The position numbers and the translations under genes are program-made. Shown here one piece after another: positions 44,818 through 52,094 of a DNA stretch of 54,275 nucleotides. How positions within the stretch are numbered: the first letter of the stretch is position 1; each line of letters begins with the position of its first letter. Origin of the DNA: an uncultured Candidatus Melainabacteria bacterium. Lineage in GTDB: Bacteria > Cyanobacteriota > Vampirovibrionia > Gastranaerophilales > Gastranaerophilaceae. Location: the NCBI GenBank assembly GCA_934718275.1, contig CAKUZD010000009.1, positions 1 to 54,275 of the forward strand. Reading direction: 5' to 3'. The notes beneath the pieces were generated by a model. The model did not search any database. It was not told the DNA's origin and saw nothing but the letters and a program-made list of their open reading frames with translations.

Positions 44818-44846
44818 TTTACCAATTTTTTTTATTAGTTTATAAT
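44818..44846 (+). promoter_or_regulatory. Promoter with -10 six nt from the ATG (leaderless candidate)
   Basis: TTTACC (44818-44823), 17-bp spacer, TATAAT (44841-44846), then 6 nt to ATG 44853. There is no Shine-Dalgarno before that ATG. Confidence 0.6.
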
Positions 44847-44852
44847 TATTTT

Positions 44853-45575
44853 ATGGAAAGAAATATTGTAAAAATTCAGGGGTTAAATGTAGATTCTTTT
44901 TCTTTTGAAGAAGCGGTTGATTATGCTAAAGATATATCGGGGCAAGTTGTCACTATAAATCCTGAAATGATTGGGAATGCTGTAAATAATAGTGAGTTTG
45001 CCGATATAATTAATAGCGCAGAGCTAGTTATTCCGGATGGAATTGGGGTTGAAATAGGACTCAAAATTTTGGGATACAAAGTTCGAAGAATTGCAGGAAT
45101 TGAATTCTCTCATAAAATGATTGAAGAATGCGCCAAAAGAGAACAATCTGTAGCTTTAGTCGGAGCAAAACCGGAAATAGTTAAGAAAGCAAAAGAAAAT
45201 CTTGAAAAAGAAATTTCGGGACTTTATGTTACATACGCTCATGACGGGTATTTTAATGATGAAAATATAATTATTGATGAATTAAAAATTCGTCAACCGA
45301 GACTTGTTTTGTGCGCTTTAGGTTCTCCTAAGCAAGAAGAATTTATATATAAAGCCAAGAAACTTATGCCTGAAACTTTGTTCATTGGGGTTGGTGGTAG
45401 TTTTGATGTTTGGTCCGGAGTTGTAGAAAGAGCACCTGAAATTTATCAAAAATTAGGTTTAGAATGGTTATACAGAACGGTTAAAGAACCAAAAAGGTTT
45501 AAACGTATTTTCCCGACTTTGCCGTTATTTGTATTGAAAGTATTGCGAGAAAAGTTTGTTCCAAAAGGAGTTTAA
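44853..45575 (+). CDS. WecG/TagA/CpsF family glycosyltransferase
   Basis: 240 aa, GT26 family. Motifs: TINPEMIGNAVNN, VIPDGIGVEIGLKILG, RIAGIEFS, LCALGSPKQEEFI, FIGVGGSFDVWSG and a C-terminal GLEWLYRTVKEPKRF. It adds a sugar (for example ManNAc-type) to a lipid-linked glycan. I chose ATG 44853 because the family start begins there; a longer frame from 44775 would run through the terminator of the previous gene. It lies next to the transketolase-half gene. Confidence 0.92.
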   Translation: MERNIVKIQGLNVDSFSFEEAVDYAKDISGQVVTINPEMIGNAVNNSEFADIINSAELVIPDGIGVEIGLKILGYKVRRIAGIEFSHKMIEECAKREQSVALVGAKPEIVKKAKENLEKEISGLYVTYAHDGYFNDENIIIDELKIRQPRLVLCALGSPKQEEFIYKAKKLMPETLFIGVGGSFDVWSGVVERAPEIYQKLGLEWLYRTVKEPKRFKRIFPTLPLFVLKVLREKFVPKGV

Positions 45576-45576
45576 T

Positions 45577-46404
45577 ATGTTGACTGATGTAGAAATTAAG
45601 GAATTAAAAGATTTAGCCAAAAATAATAGAAAAAATGTTTTGAAAATGGTATATAATTCTCAATCCGGACATTTGGGAGGTGCTTTGTCTGCGGTTGAAA
45701 TTATGACCGTATTGTATAACAAAGTTATGAATTTGCCTGATAAATGGGGAGAGGGTACTGATTTTGAAAATCGTGACAGATTTGTTTTGTCAAAAGGACA
45801 TGCTTCTGCGATTTTGTATTCGGTTTTATCTCAAAAAGGATATATTCCTAAAGAAGAACTTATGGGGTTTAGAATTTTTGGGTCTAAACTTCAAGGACAT
45901 CCTTGTCCGATTTGCCCCGGAGTAGAAGTTGCAAGCGGTTCCTTAGGACAAGGTTTATCTATAGCTTGTGGAATGGCTATGGGCTTAAAGTTAGACAAAA
46001 AGAATTCAAAGGTTTATTGTCTAATGGGAGATGGTGAATTGCAGGAAGGCAGTGTTTGGGAAGCATTTATGCATTGTGCTCATCAAAAATTAGATAATAT
46101 TGTTGCAATTGTTGATAGAAACAGGTTACAAATAGATGGTTGTACTGAGTCTGTAAAAGGCTTAGATCCGCTTCCGGATAAGATTAAAGCTTTTAATTGG
46201 GAAGTTGTTGAAATTGATGGTAATGATGTAAGTGCCGTGTATAAAGCTTTGCAAAAAGCTCAAAATGCTGATAGACCATTTGCCATTATTGCTAATACTA
46301 CAAAAGGAAAGGGTGTTTCTTTTATGGAAAATAATGCCGGATGGCATGGTAAAGCACCAAATAAAGAACAGTATGAAATCGCAATAGCAGAATTGGATAA
46401 ATAA
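45577..46404 (+). CDS. Transketolase, N-terminal (thiamine-PP binding) half
   Basis: 275 aa. It has only the first half of transketolase: GHLGGALSAVEIMTVLYN, RFVLSKGHASAILYSVL, GSLGQGLSIACGMAMGLK and MGDGELQEGSVWEAFMHC (ThDP-binding GDG...). The C-terminal half, which in split enzymes is a separate neighbour gene, is not in the window; the next gene is unrelated. Start ATG 45577 has AAAAGGAG. It must pair with a partner elsewhere. A sugar-specific transketolase-like role (aminosugar or ketose modification) is possible. Confidence 0.9.
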   Translation: MLTDVEIKELKDLAKNNRKNVLKMVYNSQSGHLGGALSAVEIMTVLYNKVMNLPDKWGEGTDFENRDRFVLSKGHASAILYSVLSQKGYIPKEELMGFRIFGSKLQGHPCPICPGVEVASGSLGQGLSIACGMAMGLKLDKKNSKVYCLMGDGELQEGSVWEAFMHCAHQKLDNIVAIVDRNRLQIDGCTESVKGLDPLPDKIKAFNWEVVEIDGNDVSAVYKALQKAQNADRPFAIIANTTKGKGVSFMENNAGWHGKAPNKEQYEIAIAELDK

Positions 46405-46850
46405 TGATTGTAGATAGTATTAAAAATATTGAAAAATATCCGGAAATTCCACAAAAAGTAGTAGAATTTATAAAAAATTTATCAGCTCAGACTCCTGTCG
46501 GGCATTATGAAATTACAGAAAATATTTATGCAAATGTTGATATTTATGAAACCAAAGCTCTTGAAAACTGTAAATTTGAAGCGCATAAGAAATATTACGA
46601 TATTCAAATTTTATTAGAAGGGACTGAGAAACTGGATTTTATTTCTGTTGAAGGGTTAAAAGTCTCGGAAGCTTATGATGTAGGTAGAGATGTGATGTTT
46701 TTTGAAAATCCGCTTAAATATTCAGATAGCATAATTTTAGAAGCCGGTAAGTTTGCCTTTATCGGAACACATGAAGCGCATAAACCGCAAGTTGCGATAA
46801 ATAATATTCCGGAAAAAGTAAAAAAAGTGGTTGTAAAAATTATGGTATAA
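46404..46850 (+). CDS. YhcH/YjgK/YiaL family (DUF386) protein
   Basis: 148 aa, cupin-like fold family implicated in sialic acid or anomeric sugar processing. Characteristic stretches: YETKALENCKFEAHKKYYDI, GTEKLDFIS, FAFIGTHEAHKPQVAI (metal-like His and Glu). Its start ATG overlaps the stop of the transketolase half by 1 base, so it is coupled. It probably handles a sugar isomer made or used with the preceding enzyme. Followed by a hairpin terminator. Confidence 0.88.
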   Translation: MIVDSIKNIEKYPEIPQKVVEFIKNLSAQTPVGHYEITENIYANVDIYETKALENCKFEAHKKYYDIQILLEGTEKLDFISVEGLKVSEAYDVGRDVMFFENPLKYSDSIILEAGKFAFIGTHEAHKPQVAINNIPEKVKKVVVKIMV

Positions 46851-46880
46851 AAAAAGTCCTTATTTAAGGACTTTTTCTTT
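46851..46880. terminator. Bidirectional terminator overlapping the end of the 46860 gene
   Basis: AAAAAGTCCTTA pairs with TAAGGACTTTTT around a small loop. The minus-strand gene's last codons (EKVLK and stop) lie within the hairpin. Confidence 0.85.
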
Positions 46881-47882
46881 ATAATCTTGAATATTTTTAT
46901 TTGGGAACACTGAGCCTAAATTAGGTTCTACAACTTTTTTTATGATAACGTTTTCTACAAATTTATCAATAGGGTTGATTGCTAAACCTAAAGCAACAAA
47001 ACCTCCAACTGTTTTTAGAATTTTAGTGTTCATTATTTTGCTTTTTTGGTATTTTTTGATAATATCTTCTGCAGCATCCCTAAGTGCTGTATTTTTATAA
47101 TCAGGGTCTTTGCTGTATTTGTGTTTTAGTTTTCCAAATTTATTAAATAGTTTGTCAGAAAATTCTGCCGGTTGAGTGTTGCTTGCTAAGCTATTATATA
47201 TTTTAAACATTTCATCAATATGTTTGTTTGCAAATGTTAAAACTCTGTCTTTTTGAGACATTGCAAGAGATTCCGGATGTCGTTTGTTAAAAATAGCATC
47301 TGCTATAAGTTTTATAGGGTTTTTAAGACTTGTTTCTCTAATCAATTTTTCTTGTTTTGTCGAAATTGATTCTTTGAATTGTTCTTTAAATCCTTCAATA
47401 TTGCCTTGGTATTTGTCAAGATGTCGTCTGCTTGTAAAGTTTTGCAAGAAATTAATTATTTCTTCTTGAGATTGTAATGAAAGTCCGTTTTTACCGGCAA
47501 CACCTGCAACGGAAGTCATTTTTTGACCGGCAATAACAGCTCCTGTTGGTAATAAAACACTTGCAAGCAGTTGGAATATAGCTTGTTCTGTTCCTCTCTT
47601 AGCGTTTGGATCATAAGATGTTTTTTCATTTTTATATTTGTCATAGATATCTGCGCCAAAATACAACATGGCAGGGAACCATAATAATGTACCAAGTTTA
47701 GGTGCAACTTCGCTTAGTGCGGCACCAAGTTCGTTTGTATAAGCAAGTCCCCTTGCAGGCCATTTCATTAACGGATCAGAATACTTATTATCTCCGTTTT
47801 TTTGATTGTCAGGTTTTTTGTCTGTTTTATTTGACGAAAAACTGACATTTGAGGTAAATTTGTAATTGTTTAATCTAATCAA
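46860..47882 (-). CDS. Lineage-specific membrane protein, about 340 aa
   Basis: Unrecognised. The polar N-terminus (LIRLNNYKFTSNVSFSSNKT) carries the FxS/FxG pattern. Hydrophobic segments lie at about 70-90 (APKLGTLLWFPAMLYFGADI), about 110-125 and about 295-310; the rest is helical and basic. I prefer a TTG start at 47882 because GGAG sits 9 nt upstream and the N-terminus then matches its relatives; a GTG at 47897 is the alternative. The C-terminal codons lie in the terminator hairpin. The upstream box resembles that of the 25607 gene. Confidence 0.75.
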   Translation of the reverse strand: MIRLNNYKFTSNVSFSSNKTDKKPDNQKNGDNKYSDPLMKWPARGLAYTNELGAALSEVAPKLGTLLWFPAMLYFGADIYDKYKNEKTSYDPNAKRGTEQAIFQLLASVLLPTGAVIAGQKMTSVAGVAGKNGLSLQSQEEIINFLQNFTSRRHLDKYQGNIEGFKEQFKESISTKQEKLIRETSLKNPIKLIADAIFNKRHPESLAMSQKDRVLTFANKHIDEMFKIYNSLASNTQPAEFSDKLFNKFGKLKHKYSKDPDYKNTALRDAAEDIIKKYQKSKIMNTKILKTVGGFVALGLAINPIDKFVENVIIKKVVEPNLGSVFPNKNIQDYKEKVLK

Positions 47883-47908
47883 GTCTGCAGTCTCCACAAC
47901 TATTCTTC

Positions 47909-47948
47909 AGTATTTATAATACTTGAAAAAAATATTTCTTGCTATTTT
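47909..47948 (-). promoter_or_regulatory. Upstream box matching that of the 25607 gene
   Basis: Minus-strand AATAGCAAGAAATATTTTT followed by TTCAAGTATTATAAATA, aligned almost without gap to 26102-26140. It contains the small palindrome AGTATTATAAATACT, which could be an operator over the -10-like TATAAATA. Confidence 0.6.
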
Positions 47949-47985
47949 TTTTGATATTGTAAATATATTGTAATGTTTTGGGGGG

Positions 47986-48849
47986 TTAGGCTTTATAGTA
48001 AATCTCATTTACTAATACTAAAATTTTGCTGATAAAGTTTCTGTAAGCGGCTCTATCTGCTTCACCCGATAGTATAATATCAGCTTTTGCAGCGGTTGGA
48101 TGAATGTGGGTTTTAGCTTTTGTAGAAGCGTTTTCATAAACTTCATCTGCGGAGTCACCTAAGTCTCTTTCAGCTGCTCTTTGGTAAAATCTTGCTTTTT
48201 GTATGTTATGTGAAACGGCAACAAAAATTTTAAAATCAAAGGCATCAACAACTTTGTCAGTGAGTGTAAACAAACCTTCCGAAATAATAATTTTTGAAGG
48301 GAGAGCCAGTTTAACGTTATCACGTCTGATTGCAGTTCCTGACATATCGTATTCGGGAAGATAAACTTTATTTCCAAAAAGTAATGACTTAATATGCTCT
48401 TTCATCAACTCCAATTCAAGAGCTTCCGGAACATCTAAATCATAATGTTTTGCGAACTCAGCAAAACTTCCGGCTTTTTTTACCATATCTGAACGATCGT
48501 AATAATAATCATCGGTATTAATTCTAGTGATTGCGTTTTCGATACGATGTTCTTCTGCGAAACATTGTATTGTACTTATAATATCGTATGCTATAGTCGA
48601 TTTCCCGCTTGCTGTTTCTCCGGCAATTCCGATAGAACAAGATCTTGTTATGTTATTTGATAAAAATAATGCCATTTTTTGAATGGCAGAACTTTTAACC
48701 TTTCGGAATATAGAATTAGGATGATTCATTTCATCTAAAAAAATCTGATTTAATCTTTTTTCAACATAAAGAAAAAGATTGTTGTTAGAATGTAGAAAAC
48801 TAGATTGGGTTTTAGTAACTGTTTCGTTTTTAATTAAAGTATTTTGCAA
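47986..48849 (-). CDS. Uridine kinase-like P-loop NTPase
   Basis: 287 aa. Walker A GETASGKST (about 77-85), INTDDYYYDR and HYDLDVPEALELELM match uridine kinase/phosphoribulokinase. An extra N-terminal helical part (about 1-68) and a C-terminal tail with ERDLGDSADEVYENASTKAK are seen. It probably phosphorylates uridine/cytidine or another small molecule. It starts with TTG 48849; AAGGA lies 8 nt before it. No other gene in its transcript. Confidence 0.87.
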   Translation of the reverse strand: MQNTLIKNETVTKTQSSFLHSNNNLFLYVEKRLNQIFLDEMNHPNSIFRKVKSSAIQKMALFLSNNITRSCSIGIAGETASGKSTIAYDIISTIQCFAEEHRIENAITRINTDDYYYDRSDMVKKAGSFAEFAKHYDLDVPEALELELMKEHIKSLLFGNKVYLPEYDMSGTAIRRDNVKLALPSKIIISEGLFTLTDKVVDAFDFKIFVAVSHNIQKARFYQRAAERDLGDSADEVYENASTKAKTHIHPTAAKADIILSGEADRAAYRNFISKILVLVNEIYYKA

Positions 48850-49002
48850 TTTATAAATCCTTATTTCTCATACAATAAAAATTGAACAAAAAAAAATTTG
48901 CCAACTGCTTTTTTATATGTTACCAAAAATACATAAAAAAAATACTAAGTATGTATAAATGTAAAAAAAATTGTAAACTATATAATTTTTGTTGTTAGTA
49001 TT

Positions 49003-49019
49003 TTGCTTATAATAAGCAA
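49003..49019. promoter_or_regulatory. Perfect palindrome over a TATAAT box
   Basis: TTGCTTAT-A-ATAAGCAA is a 17-bp perfect inverted repeat containing TATAAT (49008-49013), upstream of the 49076 gene. A repressor binding here would block the promoter. Confidence 0.5.
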
Positions 49020-49059
49020 TTTTTCTTCTATTGTTTTTTTATATGTATATAGGGAAAAT
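49017..49059 (+). promoter_or_regulatory. Upstream box shared with the 13169 and 49955 genes
   Basis: CAATTTTTCTTCTATTG followed by a T-tract, TATATGTATATAGGGAAAAT. Same order and length as before 49955 and (on the minus strand) before 13169. Confidence 0.5.
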
Positions 49060-49075
49060 TTTAGGATGGTTATTT

Positions 49076-49720
49076 ATGTCAAAATTCTTAAACATATTGC
49101 TTAATAAAGGTATAAAAGCCCCGCCTCTTTCGTGGCGAACAAGTTATGTCGGCTCAAAAATAAACTCTCTATGTAATTCTGTTAAAGAGTTATTTAAACC
49201 AAACAAGCTTGGTCAACAATTTAGTAAAGTAATGTGGTCAAATCCTAATGAAAAGTCAGTACAAGCAATTTGTGATGTTTTTGAAAAAGAAACCGGTTTG
49301 AAATTGCTAATGACTAGTCCAAAAGATGCTTATTGTTTTAATGAATTTGGAAATGTTCTTTTAAGGGATATTAAAGAAGGCAGGTATCCTAAAGATTTAA
49401 AATATGTTGTATTTGGACATGGTGAAGGTTCTTCATTGATTAATTCAGGCAAAGATAAATGGCATGTTCTTGCAGACTCAAACATTGGAATATTTGATTT
49501 TATAAATAAAAATATTCCTAAAGGCGAAAAAGTATTGGTTAATTGTTGTGAGACAACTCCGAAACAATATAAACACCTACTTCCAAAAGAAAAACCCGCT
49601 ATAGGATATCCGACAAATACAGATGCTTCAAGTACTTATTATTACCCGCTAAAAATAGTTCAAAGTGGAAGAAATGAAATTATTGGAGGTTATGCTAACG
49701 GAATTATGACTTTGTATTAA
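49076..49720 (+). CDS. His/Cys protein resembling clan CD cysteine peptidases, 214 aa
   Basis: Not a family I can name. KYVVFGHGEGSS (His 115) and, about 42 residues later, GEKVLVNCCETTPK (Cys 157/158) have the spacing and strand-His ... strand-Cys form of caspase/CHAT/C80-type peptidases. The N-terminal 60 residues are basic (KFLNILLNKGIKAPPLSW) without signal peptide or membrane helix. I chose ATG 49076 because AGGA lies 9 nt before it; the frame is open from TTG 49031. Two genes upstream of a likely ADP-ribosyltransferase in map order. A catalytically dead homolog is possible. Confidence 0.55.
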   Translation: MSKFLNILLNKGIKAPPLSWRTSYVGSKINSLCNSVKELFKPNKLGQQFSKVMWSNPNEKSVQAICDVFEKETGLKLLMTSPKDAYCFNEFGNVLLRDIKEGRYPKDLKYVVFGHGEGSSLINSGKDKWHVLADSNIGIFDFINKNIPKGEKVLVNCCETTPKQYKHLLPKEKPAIGYPTNTDASSTYYYPLKIVQSGRNEIIGGYANGIMTLY

Positions 49721-49807
49721 GTTTTTATGATACATATTCTTTTATGTGTAGTAGTTTATAAGGGCTTAAATTTCGTTAAAATTACTTAAAATATAGGCAA
49801 ATTTTAA

Positions 49808-49820
49808 TTCCCACCCTACA
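49808..49820. repeat. Partial REP-like element (GTAGGGTGGG)
   Basis: TTCCCACCCTAC, the same core as the two complete hairpins at 51515 and 51705, but without its second arm. Confidence 0.45.
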
Positions 49821-49842
49821 TTCTTGAATTATATCAGCCCGA

Positions 49843-49860
49843 AAGTATCATATGATACTT
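49843..49860. promoter_or_regulatory. Perfect 18-bp palindrome before the ADP-ribosyltransferase
   Basis: AAGTATCATATGATACTT equals its own reverse complement. It lies 95 bp upstream of ATG 49955 and is a strong operator candidate. The related AAGTATTATAAATACTG occurs before the 46860 gene. Confidence 0.55.
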
Positions 49861-49904
49861 CCCAATATTGTAACATATTTGTAAACATTTACATGGGATT
49901 TGGA

Positions 49905-49950
49905 CAATTTTTCTCATGTTTAAGACTTTATATATGTAATTGTAAGGGAA
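49905..49950 (+). promoter_or_regulatory. Upstream box shared with the 13169 and 49076 genes
   Basis: CAATTTTTCTCATGTTTAAG, then TTTATATATG and AGGGAAAAT. The 13-nt TTTTCTCATGTTT also occurs at 13200-13220 on the other strand, and both copies are preceded by ATATTGTAACA. Confidence 0.55.
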
Positions 49951-49954
49951 AATT

Positions 49955-51442
49955 ATGACTGTACAAAACATTTCATTGAATGATAGTGTAAAAGTTCAGA
50001 GCACACCGATGTCAGTTAAACAAGATACTATTGTAGTTAATAATGCAACGGCAAATGATTTACAAAGGCAACCACAGGATGATAATTTTAATGGTAAAGG
50101 GTTAGATAAAAAGAAAATTATTACTTATGCCTCTTTTGGTACGGTATTGGCAACATTGGTCGGTATAGCATTAGACTTTAAATTTGCAGAGGGTAAACAT
50201 GTTAAAAATCTTTGGAGAAAATTAACAGGAAATGCACAAGATATAAAACCTAAATCTACCGAAACACCAAATGTTGGGGGGAAAGCAGGTGTTAATACTC
50301 CAAATATTCCTGATAAACCTGATGTTGTTCAGCCAAAAGCAACAGAGCCAAAAAGAAAATCCCAAACAACACAAAGTGAAAAACCAAACTCTAAACCTAA
50401 GCCAATTAAAGAACCTATAACAGAAAAAGAATATATTGACCGAGAAACACTTTCTCCTGTTAAAGAAAAATGGCAAGGTAAAACCTTATTAGAAAGAACA
50501 ATTAAAACTGATGACGGTTTAGTTACAACATCATATAGAAATGGTAAAGTTGAAAGTGTTTTTACCAATGGCGACATGTTTCAGGAACTTAAAGTATATT
50601 ACTTGGATAGTAAAACAGTAAAAGAAACATATTTTAGAAATATGGGAACATTGTATATTGAAAGAGGTAACAAAAATATAGTAGTTCCACATGTTAAAGA
50701 AGAACAATTTGAAGAAGCAGTTAAACTTTCTCAAAAGTATGCAGAAATACCGGAAGTAGAATTAGAGAGTTTGTATAGAGAAGTCCTTTCAGGAAATCCT
50801 AACAATATGTCATTTATGGAATTTAACGTATTAGAAGCACATAGAGATGTTTATAGATTAACAATTCCTAAAACATCTGAAGCTACGCAAATAAAAGAAC
50901 ATCACTATTTAAATAGTAAAAACCATATATATAGAGATACTCCAGAAAAATTAGAAGGTAATGGTAAGACATTTGATGATTTTACGGATGACGAATGGGA
51001 TGCATTGTCAAGAGAAGAAAAAAGATTATGCGATAGAAATGAAAACTATCTTAGATATAATGCTGAAATGAAACGAATAGATAAAGCATTACAGGCTTTA
51101 CCACCTTTAGAAAAAGATTGTGTATTCTACAGGGGTATTGGTGAAAGATTTATTCCTGACAGCATAATAAATGGTAAGGTTGGAGATATTGTAGTACCTG
51201 ATAATGGATATGCTTATACTGCTTTTAACAGAGAATTAGCTGATAGATTTGGTGGTCATCAGTATATTATTAGAACTCCCAAAGGAGCTAAAGTATCCCG
51301 AAATATGGAACATGGTGGTGAAGCAGTATTCCCTCGTAATGCTGAATATCGAATAATATCAAAAACAAAAACACCCGCAAATGATATTTATCCAGACGGA
51401 CAATGGAGAATTGAATTAGAATATATATTGCCCAAATCATAA
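49955..51442 (+). CDS. Predicted membrane-anchored ADP-ribosyltransferase, 495 aa
   Basis: The C-terminal domain (about 355-493) matches the ADP-ribosyltransferase exoenzyme fold: CVFYRGIG (Arg 393), VGDIVVPDNGYAYTAF in the place of the STS strand (here Y-T-A, 421-423), RTPKGAKVSRN and GGEAVFPRNAEYRI with catalytic-type Glu 456. The usual first Glu/Gln of E-x-E is Gly 454. The N-terminus has an FxG motif (DDNFNGKG), one membrane helix (about 54-74), a Pro/Lys-rich linker (95-160) and a beta-rich segment (160-240). Start has AAGGGAAAATT. It may be an effector or self-modifying enzyme; target unknown. Confidence 0.65.
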   Translation: MTVQNISLNDSVKVQSTPMSVKQDTIVVNNATANDLQRQPQDDNFNGKGLDKKKIITYASFGTVLATLVGIALDFKFAEGKHVKNLWRKLTGNAQDIKPKSTETPNVGGKAGVNTPNIPDKPDVVQPKATEPKRKSQTTQSEKPNSKPKPIKEPITEKEYIDRETLSPVKEKWQGKTLLERTIKTDDGLVTTSYRNGKVESVFTNGDMFQELKVYYLDSKTVKETYFRNMGTLYIERGNKNIVVPHVKEEQFEEAVKLSQKYAEIPEVELESLYREVLSGNPNNMSFMEFNVLEAHRDVYRLTIPKTSEATQIKEHHYLNSKNHIYRDTPEKLEGNGKTFDDFTDDEWDALSREEKRLCDRNENYLRYNAEMKRIDKALQALPPLEKDCVFYRGIGERFIPDSIINGKVGDIVVPDNGYAYTAFNRELADRFGGHQYIIRTPKGAKVSRNMEHGGEAVFPRNAEYRIISKTKTPANDIYPDGQWRIELEYILPKS

Positions 51443-51514
51443 ATTCTAACAAGTTCGATTTCCCAAAAAGCATATTTCATTCTGAATTTTCTCCAACTCA
51501 AACTGTTGCAGCCA

Positions 51515-51546
51515 GTAGGGTGGGGAAAGCGTGAGCGGTTCCCACC
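51515..51546 (+). repeat. REP-like hairpin element, copy A
   Basis: GTAGGGTGGGGAAAGCGTGA-GCGGTTCCCACC: GGTGGG pairs with CCCACC around an AGCGTGAGCG loop. It belongs to the widespread GTAGGGTGGG-type intergenic repeat. The 401-bp gap 51443-51843 holds only these repeats and the next promoter. Confidence 0.7.
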
Positions 51547-51704
51547 TTCACAAGTTTTCACGTTATAAATATTACATATTTAAATCGTCTATTCCAAATT
51601 CAAATCATTAATATTATTAACATCATCAAAATTGCACCAATTAATATCATAATAGCCTTTTTTAACGAATTTCAAAAATGTTGAATATGTATGGTAATAA
51701 AAAA

Positions 51705-51737
51705 GGATGGGAATCGCTTACGCTTTTCCCACCCTAC
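51705..51737 (-). repeat. REP-like hairpin element, copy B (inverted)
   Basis: The reverse complement begins GTAGGGTGGGAAAAGCGTAA and closes with GCGATTCCCATCC, matching copy A. The two copies face each other 160 bp apart. Confidence 0.7.
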
Positions 51738-51796
51738 ATTTTACAAACTAAATAAAAAATAAGTAAACAGCAAAACCATAATTTGGGCTAATAATA

Positions 51797-51825
51797 TTTA
51801 CAAATCTTCAAAAATTTGGTACAAT
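51797..51825 (+). promoter_or_regulatory. Promoter of the two-gene operon 51844-52538
   Basis: TTTACA (51797-51802), 17-bp spacer, TACAAT (51820-51825) with TGG before it (extended -10). Confidence 0.75.
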
Positions 51826-51843
51826 GAACAAAAAGGTGGTTTT

Positions 51844-52092
51844 ATGCGAATAAATAATAATGTTGCTGTTTGTTCGATTAAAAATTGGCTGATTATGGTA
51901 ACTCCATTGATAATTACTTTACTTGGGTGTTTGGGGGTGTTGTATGTGTCATTTGAATTATCAGGGTTTGGAATAAGTTATGATTTTGTCCCAATATTCA
52001 TTTTGCCAATAATTGCCTTAGTAATGTTTTTTGTAGCAGATGTTTTTCTTATTTTAAACAAAGAAAATGACGAGAAATATAAAGGAATTTAA
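51844..52092 (+). CDS. Small membrane protein, 82 aa
   Basis: Two predicted membrane helices (about 14-34, LIMVTPLIITLLGCLGVLYV, and about 48-70, FVPIFILPIIALVMFFVADV). The polar N- and C-termini are probably cytosolic, ending KENDEKYKGI. The ribosome site is AAAGGTGG. It lies 2 bp before the TPR gene and forms a two-gene unit with it. Function unknown. Confidence 0.75.
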   Translation: MRINNNVAVCSIKNWLIMVTPLIITLLGCLGVLYVSFELSGFGISYDFVPIFILPIIALVMFFVADVFLILNKENDEKYKGI

Positions 52093-52094
52093 TT

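Noticed and set aside
45577..46404. Frameshifted full-length transketolase
   Set aside because: The following gene starts at the stop codon and encodes a complete unrelated family protein; there is no trace of the C-half.
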